Positions 51,002 to 60,561 of a stretch of 64,000 nt of DNA are shown piece after piece. The translations under genes were made by a program, and so were the position numbers. The notes under the pieces are model-generated. The model was not told where the DNA came from. It saw only the letters and a list, made by a program, of their open reading frames with translations, and did no database searches. Source of the stretch: Citrobacter sp. R56. Its GTDB lineage: Bacteria > Pseudomonadota > Gammaproteobacteria > Enterobacterales > Enterobacteriaceae. The DNA lies in contig NZ_CP069159.1 in the NCBI RefSeq assembly GCF_016811995.1, positions 3,658,001-3,722,000 of the forward strand, read 5' to 3'. The stretch's first letter is position 1; the number at the start of each line of letters is the position of its first letter.

Positions 51002-51346
51002 TCAGATACTGAAGGACGAGCCACACCCGCAGGTGCTTTTTGCGTTCGGGTTGGTCACGACGAAACGAGAACCTTCCAGACCTTCGGTGTAGTCAACGGA
51101 TCCGCCCACCAGATACTGCAGGCTCATCGGATCGACAACCAGACCGACGCCCTGTTTCTCAATGGTCATATCGCCATCGTTCACCTGATCATCAAAGGTG
51201 AAACCGTACTGGAAACCGCTGCAACCACCACCGGTGATATACACACGTAATTTCAGATTCGGGTTATCTTCATCAGCGATCAGGCTTTTTACTTTATTGG
51301 CTGCTGCTTCAGTAAATTGCAGTGGCAGCGCTACGTCATCACTCAT
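51002..51346 (-). CDS. erpA: Iron-sulfur cluster insertion protein ErpA
   Basis: ErpA is an A-type carrier that passes 4Fe-4S clusters to apoproteins such as IspG/IspH; it is essential for respiration. From ATG 51346 the product is 114 residues; an upstream ATG adding 11 residues is rejected. The three cluster-ligand Cys are in '[11 protein letters not shown]' and near the end in '[12 protein letters not shown]'. clcA lies upstream on the same strand after an 80-base gap. Confidence 0.96.
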   Translation of the reverse strand: MSDDVALPLQFTEAAANKVKSLIADEDNPNLKLRVYITGGGCSGFQYGFTFDDQVNDGDMTIEKQGVGLVVDPMSLQYLVGGSVDYTEGLEGSRFVVTNPNAKSTCGCGSSFSI

Positions 51347-51426
51347 TTTTTGCTCCAAACGACATTGGCAATTGGGCAAATTCTAACCCAATACTCTTGT
51401 CATTATCTAATACCCTGGTATTTCGT

Positions 51427-52848
51427 TCAAGTATTCTCGCCAGCGGTAACGCCCTGGCTTTTTGCCGCCTGCTCTGCGTCCTGCTTTGCCAGCGTGCGGG
51501 CAAGGATTGTAGAGTATAGCGGTTTTCCGCCCATAAATTGCGCTAACAGTGTTGCGCCAAGACAGGTAATAATCATTGGCAAAATGAGCTGATAGTTATC
51601 GGTCATTTCCAGCACCAGCACAATCCCCGTCAACGGCGCACGCACAGATGCCGCCAACAGGGCTCCCATTCCGGCAATCGCAAACGTCCCCGCCTCAAGA
51701 TGATATTGCGGGAAAAATACCGCCGCCGCCATGCCAAACGCGGTGCCCAGTAACGTCCCCAACGCCAGCATCGGCGCAAAAATACCGCCAGGCGCGCCGG
51801 ATGAAAAACAGAGCAGCGTGGTAATGACCCGGGCGATAAAAATAAACAGCAGGAGTCCAACGCTGAAATTACCGGCTGCGGCAATGGGGATCAGGTTAAA
51901 TCCTCCGCCGGCCGCCTCCGGTTTAATCAGCCCGAGAATACCGCACAGCCCGCCGATAGCGCCGCCCATCAATACCCATTTTTTGATATCGCCGCCATGA
52001 AAGCGTTGGAACATATCCTGGGTACGCAGCACCAGGGTATTGAAGACCGGCCCCACGCAGCCAAAAACCATCCCGAGGATCAAATAGAGCCACAGGGTGT
52101 TAACCGGCGCATTCGACAGTTTCCCCACCTCAATGATCGGCGCTTCACCGTTGAAGATCCGAAACACGATGCTGGACATGATAACCCCAGTGAACACCGC
52201 CTTGATCGAAATAAGGTTGTAACGAAACTGCGGACGCATCTCTTCAAGAATGAATAAAATGCCCGCCAACGGCGCGTTAAAAGCGGCAGAAAGCCCCGCA
52301 GCCGCGCCGGTTGCCAGTAACGTGTGGCGCGCTTCGGCGCTGCGCATGCGAAACACATCCAGCACCATGCGACCGATATTACCGCCGATCTGCACCGTGG
52401 GTCCTTCGCGTCCGAGCACCATCCCCGCGCCGAGCGTCCCCATGCCTCCCACAAACTTAACGGGCAGTACGCGCCACCAGCGCACGGGACGCAGCTCTTC
52501 CAGAGCGCCTTCAATTTCTGGGATACCCGAACCACCGGCCTCCGGCGCAAATTTACGCACCAGAAAATAACCGACCATCGCAAGCCCGGCAGAGAAAATA
52601 AAGGCCAGCGGCCAGACCAGCAGCGCATGGTCTGCGACATGGGCCAATGAGCCGAGACGCTGGTTCTGAACCCAGGTCACCGCTTTTTCGAATGCCACGC
52701 CAACCAACCCAGTGACAGTACCGACAACGGCCGCCATCAACAAAATCGCCAGCGGCGTTTTATCGCGCTCAACAAGTCGGCGGATCAGATCCCTGCGCCG
52801 TAAGCGCAAAACGTGCTGTGCTTCAAAAGAGGGAGTGTCTGTTTTCAT
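51427..52848 (-). CDS. clcA: H+/Cl- exchange transporter ClcA
   Basis: ClcA swaps two Cl- for one H+ and supports extreme acid resistance by clearing charge. The 473-residue product matches E. coli in length. The selectivity-filter motifs are visible: 'GSGIPEIEG', the gating Glu in '[12 protein letters not shown]' (Glu148) and '[14 protein letters not shown]', and the Tyr445 region '[14 protein letters not shown]'. It is divergent from hemL. Confidence 0.97.
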   Translation of the reverse strand: MKTDTPSFEAQHVLRLRRRDLIRRLVERDKTPLAILLMAAVVGTVTGLVGVAFEKAVTWVQNQRLGSLAHVADHALLVWPLAFIFSAGLAMVGYFLVRKFAPEAGGSGIPEIEGALEELRPVRWWRVLPVKFVGGMGTLGAGMVLGREGPTVQIGGNIGRMVLDVFRMRSAEARHTLLATGAAAGLSAAFNAPLAGILFILEEMRPQFRYNLISIKAVFTGVIMSSIVFRIFNGEAPIIEVGKLSNAPVNTLWLYLILGMVFGCVGPVFNTLVLRTQDMFQRFHGGDIKKWVLMGGAIGGLCGILGLIKPEAAGGGFNLIPIAAAGNFSVGLLLFIFIARVITTLLCFSSGAPGGIFAPMLALGTLLGTAFGMAAAVFFPQYHLEAGTFAIAGMGALLAASVRAPLTGIVLVLEMTDNYQLILPMIITCLGATLLAQFMGGKPLYSTILARTLAKQDAEQAAKSQGVTAGENT

Positions 52849-52999
52849 CGGATGATCATTAATTGGTAATACAAATACAGAGACGGCATTCTACTCGTCC
52901 CAATGATGAAAATCCCCTGTAAATCGTGTTGTTTCAAATGCGGATAACTTTACTTAGAATAGCGGGCATTCACTTTTTCTACGAACCAGGAACCCATCC

Positions 53000-54280
53000 A
53001 TGAGTAAGTCTGAAAACCTCTACAGCGCAGCACGCGAGCTTATCCCCGGCGGCGTTAACTCTCCTGTTCGCGCCTTTACTGGCGTGGGGGGAACTCCGCT
53101 GTTTATCGAAAAAGCAGACGGCGCGTATCTGTATGATGTCGATGGCAAAGCCTACATCGATTACGTCGGTTCCTGGGGACCGATGGTGCTGGGTCACAAC
53201 CATCCGGCGATCCGTAACGCGGTGATTGAAGCTGCCCAACGGGGTCTGAGTTTCGGTGCCCCTACCGAGATGGAAGTGAAAATGGCGGAGCTGGTCACCA
53301 ATCTGGTGCCGACCATGGACATGGTACGTATGGTGAACTCAGGTACCGAAGCCACCATGAGCGCCATCCGCCTGGCGCGCGGCTTTACGGGTCGCGACAA
53401 GATCATCAAATTTGAAGGCTGCTACCACGGTCACGCCGACTGCCTGCTGGTCAAAGCCGGTTCCGGCGCACTGACGCTGGGTCAACCGAACTCACCGGGC
53501 GTACCGGCAGATTTCGCTAAACATACCCTGACCTGTACTTACAACGATCTGGACTCGGTTCGCGCGGCATTCGAACAGTATCCGCAGGAGATTGCCTGCA
53601 TCATCGTTGAGCCCGTCGCAGGTAACATGAACTGCATCCCACCGCTGCCGGAATTCCTGCCTGGCCTGCGCGCGTTGTGCGACGAGTTCGGTGCACTGCT
53701 GATTATCGACGAAGTGATGACCGGTTTCCGCGTCGCGCTGGCTGGCGCACAGGATTACTACGGTGTGACGCCGGACCTAACGTGCCTGGGCAAAATCATC
53801 GGCGGCGGTATGCCTGTCGGCGCTTTCGGCGGTCGCCGCGATGTGATGGATGCGCTGGCCCCGACCGGTCCGGTTTACCAGGCGGGAACGCTTTCCGGTA
53901 ACCCTATCGCGATGGCAGCCGGTTTTGCCTGTCTGACCGAAGTCGCCCAACCGGGGATCCATGAAACGCTGAATGAGCTGACCACGCAACTGTCAGAAGG
54001 TTTGCTGGAGGCGGCACAGGAGGCGGGAATTCCGCTGGTGATGAACCATGTTGGCGGTATGTTCGGGATATTCTTCACCGATGCCGAGTCCGTGACCTGC
54101 TACCAGGATGTGATGGCATGTGATGTGGAGCGCTTTAAGCGTTTCTTCCATCTGATGCTGGATGAAGGCGTTTATCTGGCGCCGTCAGCGTTTGAAGCGG
54201 GCTTTATGTCCGTAGCGCACAGTGTGGACGATATCAATAACACCATCGACGCAGCACGTCGGGTGTTCGCGAAGCTGTAA
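53000..54280 (+). CDS. hemL: Glutamate-1-semialdehyde 2,1-aminomutase
   Basis: HemL converts glutamate-1-semialdehyde to 5-aminolevulinate, feeding haem and sirohaem synthesis. The 426-residue product is a class III PLP aminotransferase with '[20 protein letters not shown]', the PLP-contacting Asp in '[12 protein letters not shown]' and the Schiff-base Lys in '[16 protein letters not shown]' (Lys265). It is divergent from clcA and followed by a BIME. Confidence 0.97.
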   Translation: MSKSENLYSAARELIPGGVNSPVRAFTGVGGTPLFIEKADGAYLYDVDGKAYIDYVGSWGPMVLGHNHPAIRNAVIEAAQRGLSFGAPTEMEVKMAELVTNLVPTMDMVRMVNSGTEATMSAIRLARGFTGRDKIIKFEGCYHGHADCLLVKAGSGALTLGQPNSPGVPADFAKHTLTCTYNDLDSVRAAFEQYPQEIACIIVEPVAGNMNCIPPLPEFLPGLRALCDEFGALLIIDEVMTGFRVALAGAQDYYGVTPDLTCLGKIIGGGMPVGAFGGRRDVMDALAPTGPVYQAGTLSGNPIAMAAGFACLTEVAQPGIHETLNELTTQLSEGLLEAAQEAGIPLVMNHVGGMFGIFFTDAESVTCYQDVMACDVERFKRFFHLMLDEGVYLAPSAFEAGFMSVAHSVDDINNTIDAARRVFAKL

Positions 54281-54297
54281 AATACGAGATTACGTAT

Positions 54298-54369
54298 TGT
54301 AGGCCGGGTAAGGCGTGAGCCGCACCCGGCTTTTTTTGCCTGATGGCGCTAACGCTTATCAGGCCTACA
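54298..54369. repeat. REP/BIME element between hemL and fhuB
   Basis: Two inverted REP units: GTAGGCCGGGTAAGGCG...CGCACCCGGC (54298-54330) and GCCTGATGGCGCTAACGCTTATCAGGCCTACA (54338-54369), joined by a T-run that could also terminate hemL. It is all that lies between the convergent ends of hemL and fhuB. Confidence 0.88.
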
Positions 54370-54383
54370 TGTAAAAACCAATT

Positions 54384-56366
54384 TTACCGACTCTGCTTTC
54401 TCAACAGATAGATAAAGTACGGCGCACCAATAAACGTCGACAGTAATCCCGCCGGGATCTGATACGGGAACAGTACCATCCTGCCGCACCAGTCAGCGAA
54501 GACTAACAGCACGCCCCCCGCCAGCGCCGACATCATCATATGCGGCATCGTCCGGCGAAAACCTAACATCCGCGCAATGTGTGGCGCCATCAGTCCGACA
54601 AAGCTCAGCGGGCCAATAGTCATCGTCGCCGTCGCCGTCAGACACGCGGCCAACATCAACAGGCCAATGCGCGAAGGCGTCAACGCCATCCCCACAGCCC
54701 GTGCGGTATCGCCGCCTAACGGTAAGATGGTCAGCCAACGACGACACAGCGGCGCAATCGCCAGCAAAATCACCATCACGATCCCGGTATGCAGCACTTG
54801 CTCACCTGAGGCGTTATAGGTCGAACCTGAGATCCAGGTTAACACTTCCGCCATTCGCGGATCGCCGCTTGCCTGCAACATCATCAATAGCATGGTGAAT
54901 GCGGTACTGAGCGCCATCCCCGCCAGTAACATACGGTGTGGAGAGAACCCTCCGCGCCCCGCGGCGATCATAATGATCAGCAACGTCACTGCCGCGCCAA
55001 GACTCCCGGCAGGCAGTAACCAGCCGAACGCGTTTCCCGGAACCAGAAACAGCATTAATACCACGCCAAACGCCGCGCCGGAGCTTATCCCCAACACTTC
55101 CGGGCTCGCCATCGGGTTGCCGGTCAGGCGTTGAATAATACACCCGGCGACCGCCAGCATCACACCAGCAATCATAGCGGCCAGAATACGTGGCCAGCGC
55201 CAGGGCATTAACTCATCCAGCATTGCGCCACTGGCCCACGTCCAGCCGTGCACATCACGTCCTAGCGAGAGCGCCACAATCACCACCGCCAGCAGCACCA
55301 CGCCGCCTGCCAGCGCAAAACCCAGCACATGCTGTCGTTCGGCTGCAATCCTGTCATTCGCATTCATCGCCGGCATGCTCATACTGCGCAGGCGCGGAAG
55401 TAGCCACAGAAGCAGCGGCGCGCCAATCAACGCGGTTGCCGACCCGGTGGACACTTCCATCCACACCCGCGTCAGCCAGAGAATGATTTGATCGGAAAGC
55501 CAGAGGATCAGCGCCCCAATCAGTGGCGCTAACATCAGACGCGCAAGCAGACGCCGCGCGCCGAGCATTTTCGCGAGCAGCGGCGCAAACAGACCGATAA
55601 AGCCGATAATCCCCACCGCGTTCACCAGTAGCGCACTGATCACAATCGCCAGTGACAGTACCGCCAGGCGTGCCAGCGACAAGGCCAGTCCCAGATTACG
55701 CGCCACGCCGTCGTCTAACCCCATCAGGGTCATGGGGCGTAACAGCAGCAAAGTGAGCATCACCCCGCCCAACAACTGCGGCCACAGGCGCTGCACGCCG
55801 CCCCAGTCCGTTTGCGTCAGCGTCCCGGAACTCCAGAGAAACATACTTTGTAGTTGATCATGATGGAAAAGGACCATCAGTTGATTGATTGCCCCGCAGT
55901 ACAGGCTGACGACCAGCCCGGCGAGAATTAACGTCACCGGAGACAGACGTTTCCCCCATGCGACGCCAAACACCACGGCACCGACGATACAGGCACCCGC
56001 CAGCGCGGCGAATTGCGTTGTCAATGCGCCGGGGAGCGCCCACAGGGTGGTGATGGTGATCCCCAGTTGCGCACCGGTTGCCACACCCAACGTCGTCGGC
56101 TCCGCCAGCGGGTTACGCAGCACCTGCTGAAAGAGTACGCCCACCAAACCCAGCCCAGCGCCCACCAGCAAAGAGATCGCCAGACGCGGCAGCAAGCTGT
56201 AGTGGAACAACATCTGCTCAACCACATCAATATCGGGTGACCACACCGCCTGCAGCCACTGGCTACGCGGCAGTGCGATCGAGAAATTAGTCCAGGTTAG
56301 TCCGGCGGCGACAATCAGCAGCACCGCCAGAAATGACGCCGGAAACAGCGCAATACGTTTACTCAC
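54384..56366 (-). CDS. fhuB: Ferrichrome ABC importer, permease
   Basis: FhuB is the inner-membrane channel for hydroxamate siderophores. The 660-residue product is a tandem fusion of two FecCD-type permease halves (about 1-330 and 331-660), each with about ten hydrophobic segments. Each half carries the motif that docks FhuC ('RNLGLALSLARLAVLSLAIV' region and 'RAVGMALTPSRIGLL') and the conserved 'GFIGLFAPLLAK' or 'SFVGLMAPHIARM'. It overlaps fhuD by four bases (ATGA) and ends the operon. Confidence 0.97.
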   Translation of the reverse strand: MSKRIALFPASFLAVLLIVAAGLTWTNFSIALPRSQWLQAVWSPDIDVVEQMLFHYSLLPRLAISLLVGAGLGLVGVLFQQVLRNPLAEPTTLGVATGAQLGITITTLWALPGALTTQFAALAGACIVGAVVFGVAWGKRLSPVTLILAGLVVSLYCGAINQLMVLFHHDQLQSMFLWSSGTLTQTDWGGVQRLWPQLLGGVMLTLLLLRPMTLMGLDDGVARNLGLALSLARLAVLSLAIVISALLVNAVGIIGFIGLFAPLLAKMLGARRLLARLMLAPLIGALILWLSDQIILWLTRVWMEVSTGSATALIGAPLLLWLLPRLRSMSMPAMNANDRIAAERQHVLGFALAGGVVLLAVVIVALSLGRDVHGWTWASGAMLDELMPWRWPRILAAMIAGVMLAVAGCIIQRLTGNPMASPEVLGISSGAAFGVVLMLFLVPGNAFGWLLPAGSLGAAVTLLIIMIAAGRGGFSPHRMLLAGMALSTAFTMLLMMLQASGDPRMAEVLTWISGSTYNASGEQVLHTGIVMVILLAIAPLCRRWLTILPLGGDTARAVGMALTPSRIGLLMLAACLTATATMTIGPLSFVGLMAPHIARMLGFRRTMPHMMMSALAGGVLLVFADWCGRMVLFPYQIPAGLLSTFIGAPYFIYLLRKQSR

Positions 56367-57253
56367 GCCTTGCCTCCCAGCGCATTATCAAGAATACGAA
56401 CAAAATGCATGGTGGAAAGCGTTGCACCATAGAACCAGACGGCGGGCACCTGCTGAAAACGCCCGGCACGCACAAACGGCATCGCCTGCCACAGCGGTGT
56501 GGCGGTCAATGCGTCCATCTCACGGTGGTTACCGTGATCAAAACAAATCACATCAGCCTCTTTATAGGCCGCCAGACGATCAATCCCCACCACGGTGCTT
56601 CCCCAAAAATTGGTTTCACCCTGCCAGGCATTACGAATGCCATACTCGTCCAGCACTGGTTGAAAGAGGCAATTCGGCCCGAAGATCAGCATATGACGCG
56701 AATCCAGCAGGCTCGTGATCAGCAACGGTCTCTCCCCGCGCTGCGTAAAGCGAGTTTTCTGGCTTTCAATAAAGCTGTCGAACTCCGCCAGATGGCGTTG
56801 GGCTACGGGTTCTACATTGAGAAGTTGCGCCATCTCAGTGAGCGACTGGCGCGCCACTGCTAAGGGATTTTTGCCGTCACTGAAGTTAAACCCACGCCCT
56901 GGCGCAATACGTGCCAGCTTCTCAGGCGAAGGACCATATCCTGCCGACCAGACCATAAATGAGGGTTTCATCTCGGTCAGCAGTTCCAGATTTGGCTCCG
57001 TACGCAGACCCACGTCAATCACGGAATCCGGCAACGGCGGTTCGTTGACCCACAAACGGTAGTTAGGAATATCCGCCACGCCGTAAGGCGTAATACCCAG
57101 CGCCAGCAGGAGCTCTACCGGCAGCCATTCCAGCGCCACGATACGCTGCAGGTCGACTGAGGCGGCGTGCGCCTGCCCCATTTTCCAGAGCAACGGAGAA
57201 AGCGCCATCGCAGTTAATAAGCGACGGCGAGAAAGAGGATATAAACCACTCAT
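56363..57253 (-). CDS. fhuD: Ferrichrome periplasmic binding protein
   Basis: FhuD passes iron(III)-hydroxamates from FhuA/TonB to FhuBC. The 296-residue product starts with a twin-arginine signal ('SRRRLLTAMALSPLLW', then 'GQAHA'), as known for FhuD. The class III fold follows, with 'IVALEWLPVELLLALGITPY' and a conserved Trp/Arg pocket. It shares one base with the fhuC stop and overlaps fhuB, indicating a tight operon. Confidence 0.96.
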   Translation of the reverse strand: MSGLYPLSRRRLLTAMALSPLLWKMGQAHAASVDLQRIVALEWLPVELLLALGITPYGVADIPNYRLWVNEPPLPDSVIDVGLRTEPNLELLTEMKPSFMVWSAGYGPSPEKLARIAPGRGFNFSDGKNPLAVARQSLTEMAQLLNVEPVAQRHLAEFDSFIESQKTRFTQRGERPLLITSLLDSRHMLIFGPNCLFQPVLDEYGIRNAWQGETNFWGSTVVGIDRLAAYKEADVICFDHGNHREMDALTATPLWQAMPFVRAGRFQQVPAVWFYGATLSTMHFVRILDNALGGKA

Positions 57254-58050
57254 TAATAAACAAAACTCACAGGTGCGGTGCCCGCAGGGTGCGGTAAAAT
57301 CCCCATCGGGATGCCGTAAATCTGTTCCAGTGTTTCACCACACATCAGTTCGGCGGGCGTTCCCTGCGCAATCATTTCACCGCCACGCAGCGCGACCAGA
57401 TAGTCGCAGTAGCGCGCAGCCATGTTGATATCATGAAGCACAGCAATCACGGTCAGGCCGCGCTGCTGGCTTAAACGGTGCACCAACGCCAGCACATCAA
57501 CCTGGTGCGCAATATCCAGCGCCGAGGTGGGTTCATCAAGCAACAGGCAGCGACTATCCTGCGCCACCAGCATCGCTATCCATGCCCGCTGACGTTCGCC
57601 ACCGGAAAGACTATCCACCAGCCTATGCGCCAACGGTTTTAAACCGACCAACGCAATGGCTTCTTCCACTTTCTCTCTGTCGGCCACGCCAAAACGACCC
57701 AATGCGCCATGCCACGGATAACGCCCAATCGCGACAAGTTCACGCACCGTCATCCCTTCAGCCTGCGGCAACTGCTGCGGCAGGTATGCGACTTTGCGCG
57801 CAAACGCTTTACTGCTCCAGTTTTCCAGCGGCAGATCATCCAACAAAATCTCACCTTCCGAAGGTGGCTGATGTCGCCCCAGCATTTTCAGCAGGGTGGA
57901 TTTACCTGAGCCGTTATGCCCGATAAGTCCGGTCACTTTGCCGACAGGAAAGGTCAAAGAGAGAGGATGCAGCAGCGTGCGTCCAGGCACGCGAAAGGAG
58001 ACTTTGCGCAACGCAAACGTCGTGTCGGAATGGGTTGTGTTTTCCTGCAT
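57253..58050 (-). CDS. fhuC: Ferrichrome ABC importer, ATP-binding protein
   Basis: FhuC energises FhuB. From ATG 58050 the product is 265 residues, matching E. coli; an ATG nine bases upstream adds three residues. Walker A is 'GHNGSGKSTLL', the signature 'LSGGERQRAWIAML', Walker B 'CLLLDEPTSALD', and the switch His is in 'AVLHDINMAAR'. It lies 48 bases after fhuA. Confidence 0.97.
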   Translation of the reverse strand: MQENTTHSDTTFALRKVSFRVPGRTLLHPLSLTFPVGKVTGLIGHNGSGKSTLLKMLGRHQPPSEGEILLDDLPLENWSSKAFARKVAYLPQQLPQAEGMTVRELVAIGRYPWHGALGRFGVADREKVEEAIALVGLKPLAHRLVDSLSGGERQRAWIAMLVAQDSRCLLLDEPTSALDIAHQVDVLALVHRLSQQRGLTVIAVLHDINMAARYCDYLVALRGGEMIAQGTPAELMCGETLEQIYGIPMGILPHPAGTAPVSFVY

Positions 58051-58098
58051 AGCGGCCAACTTGTATAGCGGGCACGGAAAACCGTGCCCTAAGAGAAA

Positions 58099-60342
58099 TT
58101 AGAAACGGAAGGTTGCGGTTGCAACAACCTGACGTTCCGCGCCCCAGAAGCAACCATACGTGTTGAAGCAGCTGGCGACGTATTCACGATCAAGCAGGTT
58201 GTTGACGTGGAGTGCCACGTTGGAACCCGCCATACCCACGCGAGCCAGGTCGTAGCGTACTAACGCATCCATAACCGCATAACTGCCCACTTTAAAGGAG
58301 TTTGCCGGGTCACCATAGCTTGAGCTGCTAAAACGTCCCCCGGTACCCAGCGTCAGACCAGACAATGCGCCATCATAAAAGGTGTAATCCCCCCACAGTG
58401 ACGCCATGTGTTCCGGCACCTGTGCAGGCGTGTTGCCTTTGTATTTGGTGTCCGTCGTGTATTCAACATCGGTATAGGTGTATGAACCGACGATGTTGAC
58501 ACTCGCCGACAGCGCCGCTTTCGCTTCGATCTCAACGCCACGCGCACGAATCTCACCACCATCAACCGAGAAGAATGAACCCGACGGGTCCGCCATCAGG
58601 TTGTTGGTTTTCGTCAGTTGATACAGGGCACCGGTAATCACGATCGGGCGATCTTTCGGTACATACTTCACGCCGACTTCGTACTGTTTGCCTTTTGAAG
58701 GGGCAAACAGATTACCTTGCGCATCAGTCTGTGAAGACGGTTCAAACGATTCGCTATAGCTGAAGTAAGGTGTCACACCGTTATCGAACAGGTAGTTTAC
58801 ACCGCCACGCCAGGTGAACTGGTTGTCATCACGCTCTGAGGTCGTGCCGGAAACGCGGTTAAACGACTCCTGATCGGCCCAGTCATAACGACCGCCCAAT
58901 GTTACCAGAACTTTATCCCACTGAGCCTGATCCTGAATATACAAACCCGTCTGTTTCTGCTTGTTCAGCACCTGATAAGGACCAGAGGTGGCCGGATCTT
59001 TCGAATTAAAATCGAAATCGCCGTTCACCGGATTGTTCAGATCCAGCAGCGGAACCGAGTCGTCATAACCAAACCAGGAGTTGATGTCATTACGCATACG
59101 CATAAAGTCAACGCCAGTCAGCAGGACATGGTCGACATCGCCGGTTGCAAAGTTACTCTGCAACTGGGTATCCACAGCGAAGTTCTGTAATTTTTCATCA
59201 TCAACAACGTACTTACGCGCGAGGTAGTGTCCTTTGTCTTCCGGAGCAAGCGCCGCACATTGTTTGCTGCCCGCGTTCGCCGGGTCGGTGCAGACGCCAT
59301 AGCCGTAGACACTGTTTTGCGAGGTTTTATTTTCCGCAAAGCGCAGGTTCTGACGCACGGTAAAGGTGTCGTTAAATTCGTGATCGAAGCTGTAGCCCAC
59401 CATTTTCTCGTTACGAGAGTAGGTATTGTTGTCAGCACCTTCGTTGAAATCGGTAGGCAGACGCTTACCGTTCGGCAATTCAGACACGGTCCCCTCTTTT
59501 GGCAACCAGCCGTAGTAACCGGTCTCCGGCTCGTTCTGGAAGTAAGAGAGGAAGGTGAAGTTGGTTTTGTCATCCGGACGCCAGGAGAAAGACGGCGCGA
59601 TGGTATAGCGCTGCTCTTCTGCGCCCTGCTGCTGCGCATCGGCGGAGCGCGCCAGGCCGGTTAAACGATAGGAGTAAACGCCATCGTCATCCAGCGCATC
59701 GCTGAAGTCAAACCCGGTCTGGAACAGGTTGTCGGTGCCCATTTTAAACTGAACTTCTTTCAGGGGCTCCGTGGTTGGACGCTTGCTGACCATGTTCAGC
59801 AAGCCGCCCGGGTTGCTCTTTCCGTAAAGAACGGAAACCGGACCGCGCATCACTTCCGCGCGCTCCAGCATATAGGGGTCGATCACCGCATCGTTGTAGA
59901 AGTTGCCCTGCATCTTCAGGCCATTCAGATAGTTATTCTGGCTTTGGCCATCGGCGGCGAAACCGCGGATAATCAGGTAGTCATAGGTGTTGGACGCGCC
60001 ACGGGTGCCCACGGCAACGCCTGGGGTGTAGCTGAGCGCCTCTTTTACGGATTTAGGCTGGTGCAGCGCCATCTCTTCGGCAGTCACCACGGAAATAGAC
60101 TGAGGCGTCTTTTCAATCGGGGTATCCGTTTTGGTCGCCGTAGCGGACTGTCGTGCTGCGATGGTGGCTGCGGGCCCCCATGCGCTTTCTTGCGGGGCAG
60201 GTGCGGCAGTAACAGTAATGGTTTCTTCTTTCGGTTGAACCGCTGCCTGTGCATAGACAGACATGCCGCTAACCGCTGTGGCTACTACGACTGCGATTTT
60301 ACGCAGCGAGTAGGTTGGCTGAGCAGTTTTGAAACGCGCCAT
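58099..60342 (-). CDS. fhuA: Ferrichrome outer-membrane receptor FhuA
   Basis: FhuA imports ferrichrome using TonB energy and is the receptor for phages T1, T5 and phi80, colicin M and microcin J25 in E. coli. From ATG 60342 the product is 747 residues; a longer frame from 60405 would run across the Fur-box region and is rejected. After the signal peptide ('AQAA' cleavage near residue 33) come the TonB box ('KEETITVTAAP'), the plug (to about 190) and the 22-strand barrel ending 'ATFRF'. The two-Cys surface loop 'YGVCTDPANAGSKQCAAL' matches loop L4, the phage-binding loop. Confidence 0.96.
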   Translation of the reverse strand: MARFKTAQPTYSLRKIAVVVATAVSGMSVYAQAAVQPKEETITVTAAPAPQESAWGPAATIAARQSATATKTDTPIEKTPQSISVVTAEEMALHQPKSVKEALSYTPGVAVGTRGASNTYDYLIIRGFAADGQSQNNYLNGLKMQGNFYNDAVIDPYMLERAEVMRGPVSVLYGKSNPGGLLNMVSKRPTTEPLKEVQFKMGTDNLFQTGFDFSDALDDDGVYSYRLTGLARSADAQQQGAEEQRYTIAPSFSWRPDDKTNFTFLSYFQNEPETGYYGWLPKEGTVSELPNGKRLPTDFNEGADNNTYSRNEKMVGYSFDHEFNDTFTVRQNLRFAENKTSQNSVYGYGVCTDPANAGSKQCAALAPEDKGHYLARKYVVDDEKLQNFAVDTQLQSNFATGDVDHVLLTGVDFMRMRNDINSWFGYDDSVPLLDLNNPVNGDFDFNSKDPATSGPYQVLNKQKQTGLYIQDQAQWDKVLVTLGGRYDWADQESFNRVSGTTSERDDNQFTWRGGVNYLFDNGVTPYFSYSESFEPSSQTDAQGNLFAPSKGKQYEVGVKYVPKDRPIVITGALYQLTKTNNLMADPSGSFFSVDGGEIRARGVEIEAKAALSASVNIVGSYTYTDVEYTTDTKYKGNTPAQVPEHMASLWGDYTFYDGALSGLTLGTGGRFSSSSYGDPANSFKVGSYAVMDALVRYDLARVGMAGSNVALHVNNLLDREYVASCFNTYGCFWGAERQVVATATFRF

Positions 60343-60365
60343 TGGTATATCTCTGATGAAAAGTG

Positions 60366-60390
60366 AATGATAACGTAAACGAGAATTATT
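60366..60390 (-). promoter_or_regulatory. Candidate Fur box of the fhuACDB operon
   Basis: On the minus strand AATAATTCTCGTTTACGTTATCATT, 24 bases upstream of the fhuA start, resembles the Fur operator known in front of E. coli fhuA (GATAAT-type hexamers in A/T-rich sequence). It implies iron-repressed control of the operon. The match to the 19-base consensus is partial. Confidence 0.55.
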
Positions 60391-60524
60391 ATTATGCCGC
60401 AGCATAATATTCGAAATACTGGCGAGATCGCAAGCGATACGCGACCCTGAGAAAACTGAGGGGTTAAGAAATAACCAGATGAAAAGAAGGGGTTAATCAA
60501 TCAGGCGAAATCGCCTTGCCGTAC

Positions 60525-60555
60525 GGCAAAAGAAAACCCGCCGAAGCGGGTTTTG
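60525..60555 (-). terminator. mrcB terminator
   Basis: On the minus strand AAAACCCGC-TTC-GGCGGGTTTT followed by CTTTTGC, just after the mrcB stop. It separates mrcB from the fhu operon. Confidence 0.85.
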
Positions 60556-60561
60556 AGGGCA

